47,593 nt of DNA. Source: an uncultured Spartobacteria bacterium. Its GTDB lineage: Bacteria > Verrucomicrobiota > Verrucomicrobiia > Chthoniobacterales > Chthoniobacteraceae. Under the pieces are notes generated by a model, which was not told the origin of the DNA, did not search any database, and saw only the letters and a program-made list of their open reading frames with translations. The translations under genes were made by a program, and so were the position numbers. The first letter of the stretch is position 1. Every line of letters begins with the position of its first letter. The DNA lies in assembly GCA_903901425.1 (NCBI GenBank), contig CAIURC010000069.1:1-47593 (forward strand), in the 5' to 3' direction. Shown piece by piece: positions 27,144-33,876 of the stretch.

Positions 27144-27667
27144 CCCGGTGTCACCTCCCGCAGTTTGGATTCCATGCAACCCAACAAAGTTTCCCGGATC
27201 CGCATCAGCGTCATTTTCAATGCGCTCTCCTTTTTTCCGAATCGGTCGCACATCTCCGTAATCGAACTTCCCTCCATGTAGCGGTCCCGGATCAGATCAG
27301 CCTGTTTGGCCGGCAACCGGCTCAGACAATCCCGAAGCGCCAGTTCCCGCTCCTCGGAAGCCTCCCGTTCCCCCTGCTCCGCCTCCTCGTCCGCCAAAAT
27401 CGCCAAAAGTTCCTCATCAAAAACATGCCGGTCCCGTTTCCGGTCCCGTAAAAACGCCCGGGCCTGGAAATAAGCGCACCGGCGGGCCCAGGCGCCAAAG
27501 TCTGTGCCCGGGCGGAACTCCTGAATTTTCTGCCAGAGCACGAGATTGGTTTCCTGGAGCACGTCCCGTGCGTCATGGACGCTGCCAAGAAGAGTCACCA
27601 GATACCCGTAAAGCCGGCTCTGGCAGGCAGTCAGTTCAAAGACAAATTCCTTGTCCTGTGGATTCAT
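27140..27667 (-). CDS. ECF-type RNA polymerase sigma factor (left arm)
   Basis: 175 residues. Region 2 covers about 10-80 (YGYLVTLLGSVHDARDVLQETNLVLWQK, GAWARRCAYFQARAFLRDRK), including the core-binding DVLQE motif. Region 4 is the helix-turn-helix near 120-165 (CLSRLPAKQADLIRDRYME, SITEMCDRFGKKESALKMTL). It resembles the sigma-70 family common in Rhodopirellula and verrucomicrobial genomes. It is first in the left operon and overlaps the FecR-DNRLRE gene. The promoter motif at 27682-27708 suggests autoregulation. Confidence 0.93.
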   Translation of the reverse strand: MNPQDKEFVFELTACQSRLYGYLVTLLGSVHDARDVLQETNLVLWQKIQEFRPGTDFGAWARRCAYFQARAFLRDRKRDRHVFDEELLAILADEEAEQGEREASEERELALRDCLSRLPAKQADLIRDRYMEGSSITEMCDRFGKKESALKMTLMRIRETLLGCMESKLREVTPG

Positions 27668-27681
27668 GGGGGTCGCGTTTA

Positions 27682-27708
27682 AATACCGCAGATTGGGAGC
27701 GCGTCACA
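27682..27708 (-). promoter_or_regulatory. Bipartite promoter-like motif before the left ECF sigma gene
   Basis: Read on the minus strand: TGTGACG, 13 nt, CGGTATT. The CGGTATT box ends 15 nt before the sigma ATG, so the leader would be under 10 nt. It matches 25680-25706 exactly in both boxes and 46212-46238 in 10 of 14 box positions, always with 13 nt between. Confidence 0.6.
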
Positions 27709-27770
27709 GGTTTCCCGAAAAAAGCTCAAAAAAACCAGCGTGGTGCAGCTAAGATTCTGGAGGGGCGAGG

Positions 27771-27776
27771 TATACT
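27771..27776 (+). promoter_or_regulatory. TATACT -10-like box just before the right ECF sigma gene
   Basis: TATACT lies 8 nt before the ATG at 27785. If it is a -10 box, transcription would start at or within a few bases of the ATG, giving a leaderless message. No good -35 is visible at 16-18 nt, and the TKTGACR box of the left arm is absent on this side. Confidence 0.35.
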
Positions 27777-27784
27777 GCCCGTGA

Positions 27785-28306
27785 ATGTCGAACCCATCGC
27801 ACGAGCAGAAAGTCCTCCAGCTCTTTGTGAGCCACCAGTCACAGATCAAGGGGTTTATTCTAGCCCTCCTGCCCGACTTTGCTTCGGCCGAGGACGTGCT
27901 TCAGGAAACTTTCCTCGTGGTCCAGCGAAAGGCGTCTGAGTTTGACCTGACGACCAGTTTCACGGCTTGGGCTTTCCGGATCGCCAAGTTTCAGGTCATG
28001 AAGGCACAGACCGCCTACCGACGAAAAGCCGACCGGTTTTCCGATGCCACCCTTGAAGCGCTTGCGGAATGCGCACCGGCTGACCTGTTTGAGGACCGCC
28101 GTCTGTCCGTTCTTCCAGCATGCCTTGCCCAGCTCGCCCCGCAGGCCCGGAAGATCATGGATCTTTTCTATGGTGAAGAGCACAAACCCCGGGAGATCGC
28201 GGCCCGTCTGGGCTGGAGCGCAGGAGCCGTCAGCGTCGCCTTGAGCCGTTCCCGCAAGATGCTCCGGGAATGCATCCAGAGCAAAATCACCCCATCTGTC
28301 CCATGA
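27785..28306 (+). CDS. ECF-type RNA polymerase sigma factor (right arm)
   Basis: 173 residues. Region 2 includes LFVSHQSQIKGFILALLPDF, SAEDVLQETFLVVQRKASEF and TSFTAWAFRIAKFQVMK. Region 4 includes ACLAQLAPQARKIMDLFYGE and KPREIAARLGWSAGAVSVAL. It is the same subtype as the left-arm sigma but clearly diverged in sequence. It diverges from that gene across 117 bp. Its TGA overlaps the ATG of the membrane partner (28303-28306). Confidence 0.93.
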   Translation: MSNPSHEQKVLQLFVSHQSQIKGFILALLPDFASAEDVLQETFLVVQRKASEFDLTTSFTAWAFRIAKFQVMKAQTAYRRKADRFSDATLEALAECAPADLFEDRRLSVLPACLAQLAPQARKIMDLFYGEEHKPREIAARLGWSAGAVSVALSRSRKMLRECIQSKITPSVP

Positions 28307-29274
28307 ACGACGAGCATCTTGACCGACTCATCCAAGGACATCTCAACGGCACGTTGACCGAGGAAGAACGCCTGGAGCTTGAGCACCGGCTCCAGCATTC
28401 TGCAAAAGACAGGCAGCATTTCTGGGAAGAGGCCGGTACCCATGCCTTGATTCATTCCCATTTCAAGAGCCAACTGGGCGCGGAAAACGCCTCCGGCGAT
28501 CCCAGACCGGCTCCCACATTCAGAATGTGGCGGTCCCGCTGGCATCCGTTTGCAGCCGCTGCAGCCGGCCTGGTCATGGGCCTCGTCAGCGCCTCCCTCG
28601 TTTTTGGCTTTGTCGTGCCCTCCCTAAAACCCCGGATCGAGGTGTTCTCGGAAAACTTCGAGTCCGGCGTCCAGCCCAAAACCGATGGGATCCAGCCGCT
28701 GGATACCGGCTACTGGGGGGGAGACTTTGTCGAGGTTGTGGGTCCGCAGCCAGCGCTCCGGCCGGCGGATGGGACGCACATGCTGCGTCTGGTCCGGGCG
28801 GATCATGAGGGCCGCCACATTCCGGAAAGCTTCAGTTGCGACTCGTTCCGGCTGGTGGACCTCCGCCCATACCGGAAAGAACTCACCGGCGGCGAAGCCG
28901 TGGTCCGGTTCTCGGCGCTCTTCAACGGCTTGGCCCCCAACGGACAGGGCCCGTACATCTGCACATTAAAGCTCTATGCGTTGGACGCCGCTTTGGTGGA
29001 GGACCGGAAATCGGGGTCGTTCCAAGCGAGCATCCGCAAACGCATGCTGGCGGATTCGAGTTGTACCCGGGTCCAGTTGGACGGCGATCCGGCCACCTGG
29101 CAATCGGCGGACAACGAACTGCGGCTTCCCCCGGAAACCGAGTACCTTCTGCTCCAAGTGGGAATGAGCGACCACAACCTCCAGCCAGGCGCCCAAAGGG
29201 ACGCGTTTGGCGCCCAGTTTGTGGACGGCATCCGGCTGATTCTCGCGCAGTCCCCCAAAATCCCCCTCCGCTGA
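28303..29274 (+). CDS. Anti-sigma-like membrane protein with extracellular sandwich domain
   Basis: 323 residues from the ATG that overlaps the sigma stop. The N-terminal 55 residues (DRLIQGHLNGTLTEEERLEL, HRLQHSAKDRQHFWEEAG) look like the short cytoplasmic anti-sigma segment of these families. One membrane helix lies near 82-105 (PFAAAAAGLVMGLVSASLVF). The extracellular part (EVFSENFESG, AVVRFSALFNGLAPNGQG, EYLLLQVGMSDHN) looks like a beta-sandwich, possibly carbohydrate-binding; no FecR domain is visible, unlike the left arm. It would control the co-encoded sigma factor in response to an outside signal; that is inferred from the gene order. Confidence 0.75.
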   Translation: MNDEHLDRLIQGHLNGTLTEEERLELEHRLQHSAKDRQHFWEEAGTHALIHSHFKSQLGAENASGDPRPAPTFRMWRSRWHPFAAAAAGLVMGLVSASLVFGFVVPSLKPRIEVFSENFESGVQPKTDGIQPLDTGYWGGDFVEVVGPQPALRPADGTHMLRLVRADHEGRHIPESFSCDSFRLVDLRPYRKELTGGEAVVRFSALFNGLAPNGQGPYICTLKLYALDAALVEDRKSGSFQASIRKRMLADSSCTRVQLDGDPATWQSADNELRLPPETEYLLLQVGMSDHNLQPGAQRDAFGAQFVDGIRLILAQSPKIPLR

Positions 29275-29300
29275 GCGATCCACCGCTGAGCCCCCCCTCC

Positions 29301-31595
29301 ATGCGCCATCTCCTCTGCATTCTCTGGATCTGCCTGCTCACATCCACCGCACCTGCAGCATCCGCCCCGGATTTCGAGCGTGAAGTGATCCCGATTCTCT
29401 ACAACCACTGCTGGAGTTGCCACAGCGAGAAACAGGCCAAGGCTGGGCTCCGCCTCGACTCCGTCCATGGGATCCGTACCGGAGACGTTCTGGAGCCAGG
29501 CCATCCGGAGGACAGCGAGCTCTTTGCCCGCGTGAGTCTGAATGTAACAGACAAAGACGTCATGCCCCCGCTCAAAGGAGGGGCACAGCCCTTGAACGAC
29601 AAAGAAAGGGACGTTCTCAGAAGATGGATTGCTGCGGGCGCACAGTTCGGCACATGGAAGCGCTTCGAGCACCGGGGCACCGTCCGGGAACCCCAACTGC
29701 ACTCTGAGACACCCCAAGCGTTTGCCGAACGGGTCGACCGGTTTGTGGAAAACCACCACCAGAAAAACGGAACCGCACTGAACCCGCCGATCTCGGATGA
29801 GGCCTTTGTGCGCCGGATTTACCTCGATGTGGCCGGCCGGATTCCCACCCTGGAAGAACGGACCCGCTTTCTCGAAAACAAAGCGCCTGACCGCCGGGGA
29901 ATCCTGATCGACCAACTCCTCAACAGCGCGGGTTTCACGAGTCATTTCTTCAACTGGAAAGCCGACCAACTCCGTCTGATTTCCCTCGGGATCCAAGGTC
30001 AACCCGGGTGGCTTTATGACGAATGGGTGAAAAATGCTGTCCGCTCCCGGATGCCGTACGACGAGTTTGTGCGGCAGTTGCTCACGGCAAAGGGTTACCT
30101 CTGGGACACTGGCGCCGTCGGATTCTTCATCCGCGACCTGGGCATGCCACTCGATCACATGTCCAACCTGTCCCGGATTTTCCTCGGCACACGGATGGAA
30201 TGCGCCCAGTGCCATGATCATCCCCTGCAGCCCGTCACCCAGAAGGACTTCTTTCAGATGACCGCCTTTACCGCGGGTGTCACCAACCTTGCCAGTTCCA
30301 CCGGGTACTCGGAAAAAAACGTCCGCCAGTGGCCTGAACTCAAGGAAAAGATGGATGCGGTCCATGCCGATTCCGCCCTGCGGCAGAGTGTCAGCCGCAC
30401 GATTTCTTTCCTCAAACGCATCACCGCAGACACCGACACCCCCCTGCTTTTTCCCGGCACCGCAGAGAAATCGCTGCGCGGCCGCCCAGCACAACCACAA
30501 ACCTTTTTCGGCGATCCCGTTTCCGCCGAAAAACCGCGCGAGGCGTTTGCACAGTGGATGACCTCACCGAGGAACCCGAGGTTCTCCAAAAATATCGCGA
30601 ACCGTCTGTGGCGGTTCGTATTCGGCGCGGGTCTGGTGGAACCGGTCGACAGCCTTTCCGCGCTCCCGGACGGCGCCCACTCCGAGTTGCTCCAGTGCAT
30701 CTCGGACGCCATGACCTCCTTCCGCTACGATGAACGGGCACTTCTGGCTGGGCTTCTCAGGACGCGCCTCTACCAAAGCCAGTCCGTCCGCGAACCTCAG
30801 GATCCCGGCACTTCCCTCGAACTTCGGGGCCCGCTCCTCCGCCGTCTTTCCGCAGAACAAATCTGGGACTCCCTCCTCTCCTTCCTTGTCCCAGATCTCG
30901 ACGAGCGCGCATCGCTCCGTCGGAATGACGGCACCATGCTCGACCCGGACCGCCTCCGGAACCTGACCACCATGACGGCCGATGAACTTCTCCAGAGGGC
31001 CAGAGACGAGAAGGACTACCGGGAACGCGATCGGCAGTTCAAACTGCGCCTCCGTGAGCAGGAAGATGAGCTCAAATCCGCCGGCCCGGACCCAGCCCGG
31101 CTCAAATCCCTGAAAGCTGACCATGCCCGGGAAAACGCCGCATTTTTCTCCCCCCGTCTAAAAACCCTCTCGATGGGCCCCGCGTACCATGCGGAAGAAA
31201 CCGACCCGCGCTGGCTGCGCCTGCCCAGCGACTGGGTCCGGGCCTCCGAGACACCGCTGCCGCTTCCACCCAGCCATTTCCTGCGCCTATTCGGACAATC
31301 CGACCGGCGTGAAATCGACGCATTCAATCGGGACCCGCAGATCACCCATGCTCTGGCTCTGATGAACGGCAAACTCACCTCGAGTATTCTTGCACCGGAC
31401 TCCTTCCTGAACAGGCAACTGAGTTCCCTCAAAGGCCCGGCTCTCTTCGAGAAGATCTTCGAAGCCGTGCTGATCCGTTCGGCGACACCGGAGGAATTCG
31501 GTGTTGTATCGGCCCCCGCCATGAACGCGCAAACCTCCGCACAAGCTCTGGTGTGGGCACTGCTCAACTCCCCTGAATTCCTCTTCCAGTACTGA
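29301..31595 (+). CDS. PSCyt1-DUF1549-DUF1553 secreted cytochrome protein
   Basis: 764 residues with signal peptide MRHLLCILWICLLTSTAPAA. A PSCyt1 haem motif C37-WS-C40-H41 (YNHCWSCHSEKQAKAGLRLD) is followed by MPPLKGGAQPLNDKE. DUF1549 spans about 145-350 (FVRRIYLDVAGRIPTLEER) and holds a second CxxCH near residue 303 (RMECAQCHDHPLQPV). DUF1553 spans about 405-750 (FAQWMTSPRNPRFSKNIANR, LWRFVFGAGLVEPVDSLS). The family is thought to take part in surface redox chemistry, often linked to sulfated polysaccharide use; the substrate is unknown. DUF1501 starts 5 nt after its stop. Confidence 0.94.
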   Translation: MRHLLCILWICLLTSTAPAASAPDFEREVIPILYNHCWSCHSEKQAKAGLRLDSVHGIRTGDVLEPGHPEDSELFARVSLNVTDKDVMPPLKGGAQPLNDKERDVLRRWIAAGAQFGTWKRFEHRGTVREPQLHSETPQAFAERVDRFVENHHQKNGTALNPPISDEAFVRRIYLDVAGRIPTLEERTRFLENKAPDRRGILIDQLLNSAGFTSHFFNWKADQLRLISLGIQGQPGWLYDEWVKNAVRSRMPYDEFVRQLLTAKGYLWDTGAVGFFIRDLGMPLDHMSNLSRIFLGTRMECAQCHDHPLQPVTQKDFFQMTAFTAGVTNLASSTGYSEKNVRQWPELKEKMDAVHADSALRQSVSRTISFLKRITADTDTPLLFPGTAEKSLRGRPAQPQTFFGDPVSAEKPREAFAQWMTSPRNPRFSKNIANRLWRFVFGAGLVEPVDSLSALPDGAHSELLQCISDAMTSFRYDERALLAGLLRTRLYQSQSVREPQDPGTSLELRGPLLRRLSAEQIWDSLLSFLVPDLDERASLRRNDGTMLDPDRLRNLTTMTADELLQRARDEKDYRERDRQFKLRLREQEDELKSAGPDPARLKSLKADHARENAAFFSPRLKTLSMGPAYHAEETDPRWLRLPSDWVRASETPLPLPPSHFLRLFGQSDRREIDAFNRDPQITHALALMNGKLTSSILAPDSFLNRQLSSLKGPALFEKIFEAVLIRSATPEEFGVVSAPAMNAQTSAQALVWALLNSPEFLFQY

Positions 31596-31600
31596 CCCGT

Positions 31601-32869
31601 ATGAAACACCGAATTTCCGACCTCAGCCGTCGCCAATTTCTGGAACGGTTCTCCAGCGCATTCCTTGGAGTGACTCTGGCTCCCCAGACGCTCCAGGCAG
31701 GAACCCAGTCTTCGGGAAAGGCTCGCAGCGTGATCTGCCTTTATCTTCGCGGTGGACTCTCCCATGTCGACACCTTCGACCCCAAACCCGGCACACCCGA
31801 AATGGCCGGTGTCAAAGCCATCGCGACCTCCGCCGACGGGATTCAAATCTCGGAATGGTTTCCGCGCATGGCAGCACAAATGCACCGGGTCACTTTGGTG
31901 CGTTCGATGACCTCCACACTCGGCATCCATGAACTGGGTGCCTACACCGCACACACCAGTTATTTCATGACGCCGACCCTCCGGCATCCGGGCCTTTCTT
32001 CGTGGGCGGTCAAACAACTCGGCTCCCACAACCGCCTGCTGCCCGGAAACATCCTCATCAACGGAAGCCCCCAGCATCCAGGCTGCGGTTATCTGGAATC
32101 GCATTTTGCCCCGCTGCCCGTCTCCAACCCCGGAAACGGCCTTCAGGATTCCTCACTTCCCGCCGGCCTTGCCGCGGACGAGTTTGAGCGCCGTTCCCAG
32201 ATTGCGCAGGCTTTGGGTAACCGTTTCCTTGCTCAAACCCGGCACCGCGATGCGGCTGCGTACCTCAAAATGCGCGAAGAGGCTGCCGCCCTGATGAAAA
32301 GCGAAGACCTCAAGGCGTTTGACATCGGCCAGGAATCGGAAGCCACGCGGGAAGCCTACGGAAGCAGCATCTTTGGAAAGGGGTGCCTGCTTGCGCGGCG
32401 CCTGGTCGAGTCAGGTGTCCGTTTTGTGGAGGTGGAAGACCAGAACAACTGGGACACCCACAACGACCAGATCGAATCGATGAAGAAAATGACCCCCAGC
32501 ACCGATCAAGCCATGGCTGCGCTTCTGGCGGATCTTGGCCAACGAGGCCTGCTCGACAGCACTCTGGTCATGATGATCACCGAGTTTGGACGCACCCCAA
32601 AAATCAACCCAGCCACTGCGGGCCGCGGACATCATCCCGGCGTTTTCACCTGGTGGCTTGCAGGCGCCGGAATCAAGTCGGGAACGGTGTACGGGGAATC
32701 CGATCCGACCGGGGAACGCGTTGCCCGGAACCCGGTGACGATGGCCGATTTCAACGCCACCGTGGCCCATGCGATGGGGTTGGACATCGCACACACCGAA
32801 CATTCCCCCTCTGGACGTCCGTTCACGGTTGCAGACAAAGGTAAACCCGTGCTTGAGCTCTTTGCCTAG
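31601..32869 (+). CDS. Tat-exported DUF1501 protein
   Basis: 422 residues. The N-terminus has a twin-arginine motif (LSRRQFLERFSSAFLGVTLA). DUF1501 marks are VICLYLRGGLSHVDTFDPKP, LVRSMTSTLGIHELGAYTAH, RFVEVEDQNNWDTHNDQ, DSTLVMMITEFGRTPKIN and GRGHHPGVFTWWLAGAGIKSG. The fold is related to alkaline phosphatase/sulfatase proteins, but the reaction is not known. It is translationally close to the DUF1549/1553 gene, its usual partner. A decayed copy of its last quarter, together with the sequence just after its stop, lies at 40415-40690. Confidence 0.95.
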   Translation: MKHRISDLSRRQFLERFSSAFLGVTLAPQTLQAGTQSSGKARSVICLYLRGGLSHVDTFDPKPGTPEMAGVKAIATSADGIQISEWFPRMAAQMHRVTLVRSMTSTLGIHELGAYTAHTSYFMTPTLRHPGLSSWAVKQLGSHNRLLPGNILINGSPQHPGCGYLESHFAPLPVSNPGNGLQDSSLPAGLAADEFERRSQIAQALGNRFLAQTRHRDAAAYLKMREEAAALMKSEDLKAFDIGQESEATREAYGSSIFGKGCLLARRLVESGVRFVEVEDQNNWDTHNDQIESMKKMTPSTDQAMAALLADLGQRGLLDSTLVMMITEFGRTPKINPATAGRGHHPGVFTWWLAGAGIKSGTVYGESDPTGERVARNPVTMADFNATVAHAMGLDIAHTEHSPSGRPFTVADKGKPVLELFA

Positions 32870-32928
32870 CGCCGCCCGAAGAACTCAGCCGAAACCGGGA
32901 GCGCAGCCCCTCACCGGGATTTGGATCT

Positions 32929-33105
32929 TCAGCGCCGTCTTCCCGCCGGTTTTCTCTCAACCCGGTTCTCCGTGAAAAGACGATCCAACTGCACATGGTC
33001 CAGCGCACACCCAAACACGTGCACTCCCCCCCTCTCTGCCGCCCTTCACCGCTCCGGAAACATCCGTGCATGGCCTTCCATTGAGCACCACGGCACGATG
33101 GACTC
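32929..33105 (-). pseudogene. Remnant of a FecR-LamG gene 3' end
   Basis: The minus strand here is a decayed copy of the end of the gene at 44014-45582. One frame reads VFGCALDHVQLDRLF, TENRV and KPAGRRR then stop, against VFGCALDHVQVDRLF, RENRV and KPAGKGR in the intact gene, with the stop codon in the same place. Further in, CCGTGGTGCTC matches the intact AVVL segment after a deletion of about 140 bp, and the frame is broken in a G-run. It begins about 60 bp after the DUF1501 stop, convergent with it. Confidence 0.85.
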
Positions 33106-33199
33106 ACCCTAGACTGTTCGACCCTCCGGTTGCCACAGGCAAACCGGGCAGTCTATGGCCTCCTCAAAGACGGTATCATACCCTCTCACTCCCCGGTAC

Positions 33200-33640
33200 G
33201 CTCCCCACAGATTCCCAGCACACCGGCTGAAAAAGCAATTTCATAGCTTTTGGGGCAAGGCAGGTGCCGACGCGGAATTCGGCAACAGCCTCTTCCTCGC
33301 GGAATACGCCGATGGGTTCATCATCGACAACGAATTGATGCAGGATCAGACCGGCGGGGATCTTTTTGACGGACCGGCGCAACCTTGGCGACTGCATGAA
33401 GGACTCGACCTTTGGCGGAGCAATCCAAAGCCGGGGGCGGTCCCAGAGCCGTGGGGGAATGATCAAGAAAGTATTCCTTGGTGGAACACCCCTCAAGGGT
33501 CTCAAGAGGCGACAGATTCAGGCGCCGTGGGCTGTGCTGGCGCACAACCCGTGGGTGGAGGCGAGGCTGCTGAGAGAGTGCAAGCTGGAGGGCCGTGCCC
33601 AAAAACAGCGATTTACCAGAGCAAAACACTGGAAATTCGG
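33200..33640 (+). pseudogene. Transposase remnant, frameshifted
   Basis: Two frames give pieces of one transposase. The first reads FWGKAGADAEFGNSLFLAEY then GFIIDNELMQD; the next frame reads GGMIKKVFLGGTPLKGL, RRQIQAPWAVLAHNPWVEAR. This order (GKAGxxxEFGN, then KNVFLGG, then WAVLAHN) is that of a DDE transposase end that I recognise from related genomes but cannot assign to a named IS family. The middle with the catalytic acidic residues is eroded. I see no terminal inverted repeats. The flank 33641-33876 shows nothing else. Confidence 0.65.
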
Positions 33641-33876
33641 CTCACCGGTTCATTCAGATCGGGTGGTTAACAGCCACCAAGCCATTCGCCGCTAAGAAAA
33701 ATCATGAAAATCCTAAAACCCGGCTTCTGCCGAAAAATCCGCCGGTAATGTCACCCTACCTACACCCAGGAAGGCAAAACTGAACTTCCCAGCAGGCCTT
33801 GATCTCCCCCCCATGATGCAACACTGGATTCATCCACAATGATCCGTGAAGTGCCGTTATTTGGGTTGAATCGCTT

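Noticed and set aside
25623-27281. 552-codon open frame antisense to the FecR-DNRLRE gene
   Set aside because: It is opposite a protein with membrane helix, FecR and sandwich domains; it has no motif of its own.
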